From positions 143,857,017-143,921,016 of the forward strand of contig NC_088099.1 in NCBI RefSeq assembly GCF_036370855.1: a stretch of DNA of 64,000 nucleotides, given 5' to 3'. Position 1 is the stretch's first letter. Each line of letters begins with the position of its first letter. This DNA comes from Dromaius novaehollandiae. Its lineage: Eukaryota > Chordata > Aves > Casuariiformes > Dromaiidae. The notes below the pieces were generated by a model, which made no database searches, had not been told where the DNA came from, and was given only the letters and a program-made list of their open reading frames with translations. Shown piece after piece: positions 61,201-64,000 of the stretch. A program made the position numbers and the translations under genes.

Positions 61201-64000
61201 TGAATGGGAAAATGTGTGTGTTTAGTCCACAATCCTCAAGTATTGGCAAGAAGGATTTGTTTTGTTGTTTTTATTCTTTCTTACTGTGAAATACTAAGGT
61301 TTCACTTTAGTCTTCTACACATCAGTGATCAACTCCTAAAAGATTTTCAGGATAATAGATTCTGAATCAGAAGTACTGTCAGTTATACTTTCTGATAACT
61401 ATTAACCTTTGGGCTTCCTCTCATGTGCAGTGAGGGGGTTTTTGGTGTTAATGTTTCATTAGAATTGTATGTGAAGTGACGGAGTTGTGTAAGGCTTTAC
61501 CAGACATACACTGGGTATGAAAATACAAACATAAGCTTGTATTTAACAGAACATGTCATTCTATTTTACAGATAGCATACTTCTCCTCCAGCGTAGTATT
61601 CTGTTGGTGATTTATGTTAGGCTTTGGTTTTTTTAAACAGGTTTAAGCACTCAAATATTATCTTATAAGTGAAGCATGATCTTTTTTTATTGGGTACAAG
61701 TAGGATTTTGTGCTGTTGATATGCTTGATAATTGGAGGTTTTAAAATGATTTATGATTGTACTTTAAGGAAGATTTAGTGCAGAATGTAAAGGTCATGGT
61801 CACATCCTACAGAAATTGGGCCTGCTATTTTCTAAGCAAAGATTGCACTAGCAGAGTTGAAGAAGCATTCTCCTGTCATTTATCATCTGGGTGGGAAATG
61901 GGCAAGAAAATTGAAGTTGATGTCAAGTGTGAATCCTAGCTTTGCAACAGCCAGGGGTTTGGTAACATGTTCATTGGAAATACCAGTAAGTACATTGTCC
62001 GTCCTTTCTATGTCTGAATTTAAGAAAGCCGTTAGTGCCCTAAATGGCCCGAGTCTTCCATGAAATGTGTTATGGCCTGTCAATGAACTGGCCTTCTGCT
62101 ATTGGAGGTGATTGTGAAACAGGGTACTTGAAACAGTGATATACCATCACATGAGAAAAAACGTACTTGCAGCCTCACAGAATGGTCTCTGCCTAAAACT
62201 ATTTGTTATACAGATACCAGGACATACAAGCTATTCCTATCTCTTTTTCTTCCATGTCTAATAGAGAAAACTAATTGTGTATTCCTGCACTGGCAAACTA
62301 GACAGTGCTGATACATACAGCAGAATTTGTCCAGCTAGGAAATACGAACTAGTGAAGCTTAGATATAATTTATTAATCTGAACAGCCCAAAATGGTACAG
62401 CTCTTAATCAGACCACTGTGTAAACAATCGTTCTGAAATGACCTCTGTAGGTACTTTCTTTAGTTTGAATTAATTTTTCTTTAATTTAAAACATGGAAGA
62501 AGAGCAATAAAATATAAACTTTATAAACTCTCAAAGATAGGAAGGGGTTAAATTGAATTCTCTGGCTGCTGGCCGTGTTTCCGTTCCCCCCGCTGAATGA
62601 GTGCACTGTTGTGGAAGGATACCTTATATAGATGACAAAATAAAATGTGCATACCGCAGTCTTGTAAAAGCTTCAAGTAGTTCACCAGGACACTGTTACA
62701 TCACGAGCCTGAAACATTGTATCTTCAAGATCCATCAGTTCATCTCCCTTCTCACTGGTAAAAACCCGATCACCTGAAAGATTCTGTTTTGAGTGAATTT
62801 CAGTTCAGTTTCCATTCAAAGCTTATCTAATAAAATCACTTTTCCTTCCTGCCACTTGAACTGTCATGTCTGTATTGAGATTTCTTCTATGGATTCTTAC
62901 TGTTTAATTTTTTTTGTCTCCTCTCTAAGGCAATGCAACCTTTGCTATCCAGTCTCCTAGGTGTTTTCATTTCTTATCATCATCTTGTATGCATTTTATC
63001 AGCCTCTTGCATAGTCATTCTCTTTTTTCCCCGTATTGTTTTCGTCATCTTTCTGTGTCTCATAGGTACACAGTGTTACAAAATATCCCCTAATTATTTG
63101 AGTCATCTTTAAAATACTATTCCATAAAACTTAGCGAATATTTCATGAAACATGATTTATCGAAATATGCACGGTGAAGCAAGTTTTGTCATCATCTTAC
63201 AGGTCCTAATACAGGAAAGGACTTAATCCTTCATTTAATATTAAACCAGAGAAACTACATTTGTGCTTCTCTGTACTGAGGTTCTAGTGGACAGGTTGAA
63301 CCCACAATTGTCCTAGCTCCTTGCTTGATTTTACCACTGTTCTCGTTGTACCTGTTACCAGTTTTTGCTTTCTGTTGAGCCATTTTACAAATTACATTTG
63401 GCTTCCCCTGATCCCTGTCTCTTTCCTTGCTTGTTCAGAAGTTTGTGCATCTATGGTGCTTTAAAAATAATGTACTGCCAAGAGTGTTGAAAAATGTATT
63501 TTTGCAGAATATGGGAGTTAGTATTCATACTAATCAAGCATTCTCAGCAATTTACTATACTTTGTGCAGCAAAGTTCAAATTAGAGATGGAGGAAATCCC
63601 ACTGGAGTAGCTGTTAATACATAGTATGAATTGTAGTTAGTGTTACTCTATCTGTTAAGTGAATTGTCTGTAGTCCCTGATTTATGAAAAGTGGTCCTTT
63701 TCTTCCTTTCCTACAGTTCTGATAGAAAATGTTTTGCCCTTTAATATCAAAACTACTCATTTGATCTCTTCCTAGGTGGAAGTTACTCAGATGTCTTGTG
63801 GCATAGATGGAAGGCAGTTTTCTGAAATAACAAGGCTTTGCTGCCATTTCGGGAGGTGTGAATAAGACTTAAGAGGAGATCTTTATTATCAGAAGAGAAT
63901 GCAGCACATTAAATTAGTATGTAGGACAGGAAGATTTCAGAGTTTGTTTATAAGCTAGTCTTCATTCTTTTTTGGGAACCTCAACAGTCTACAGAGTATT

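Larger units (their letters stand above)
50760..64000 (+). other. Gene-less AT-rich region, probable ANKRD46 intron 1
   Basis: About 13 kb without a recognisable exon, tRNA or other RNA gene. Apart from CR1/L3 fragments at 51.2-55.2 kb it is unique AT-rich DNA. I looked for the ankyrin-repeat coding exons of ANKRD46 and did not find them. If the CpG island is that gene's promoter, this is its first intron and the coding exons lie to the right. Confidence 0.55.

Noticed and set aside
63427-63624. 65-codon frame near the right edge considered as an ANKRD46 coding exon
   Set aside because: It has no ankyrin-repeat motif and does not match the ANKRD46 N-terminus.

Overview
This is vertebrate nuclear DNA, most likely from a bird. 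It has split genes with GT-AG introns, two CpG islands, very few interspersed repeats and no Alu-, B1- or L1-like sequence. The only recognisable retroelements are worn CR1/L3-type LINE fragments. Introns are compact and homopolymeric C/G runs are frequent. A crocodilian or turtle is not strictly excluded. There are no prokaryotic features.

Layout, all on the + strand. (1) Positions 1-11822 hold PABPC1, cytoplasmic poly(A)-binding protein 1, from within intron 1 to the poly(A) site; exon 1 lies to the left of the window. Thirteen coding exons and one purely 3' UTR exon are resolved base by base. Together they give 571 whole codons, which with the usual 65-residue first part makes exactly 636 residues, the human length. 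(2) Positions 11823-17990 are an intergenic spacer without a credible gene. (3) Positions 17990-48358 hold SNX31 (sorting nexin 31): a CpG-island promoter and 14 coding exons giving an intact 435-residue PX-FERM-like protein, followed by its 3' UTR. (4) Positions 49850-50760 are a second CpG island with a YY1-type ATGGCGGC element, a good splice donor and no protein-coding exon. From the conserved order PABPC1-SNX31-ANKRD46 it is probably the promoter and non-coding first exon of ANKRD46. (5) Positions 50760-64000 are AT-rich, show no conserved exon, contain three + strand CR1/L3 fragments between 51.2 and 55.2 kb, and are probably the first intron of that gene.

The genes are neighbours by ancient synteny and are not an operon. 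PABPC1 acts in translation and mRNA stability; SNX31 acts in endosomal cargo sorting. I found no previously undescribed system. The best leads are regulatory or structural: an intron beginning three bases after the PABPC1 stop codon, a C-run/G-run foldback with a decoy acceptor in PABPC1 intron 11, a 118-bp G-repeat intron in SNX31, a 36-T tract just before SNX31 exon 9, a GC-rich minisatellite in the second CpG island, and an intact SNX31 in a probable bird, a lineage without a urinary bladder.
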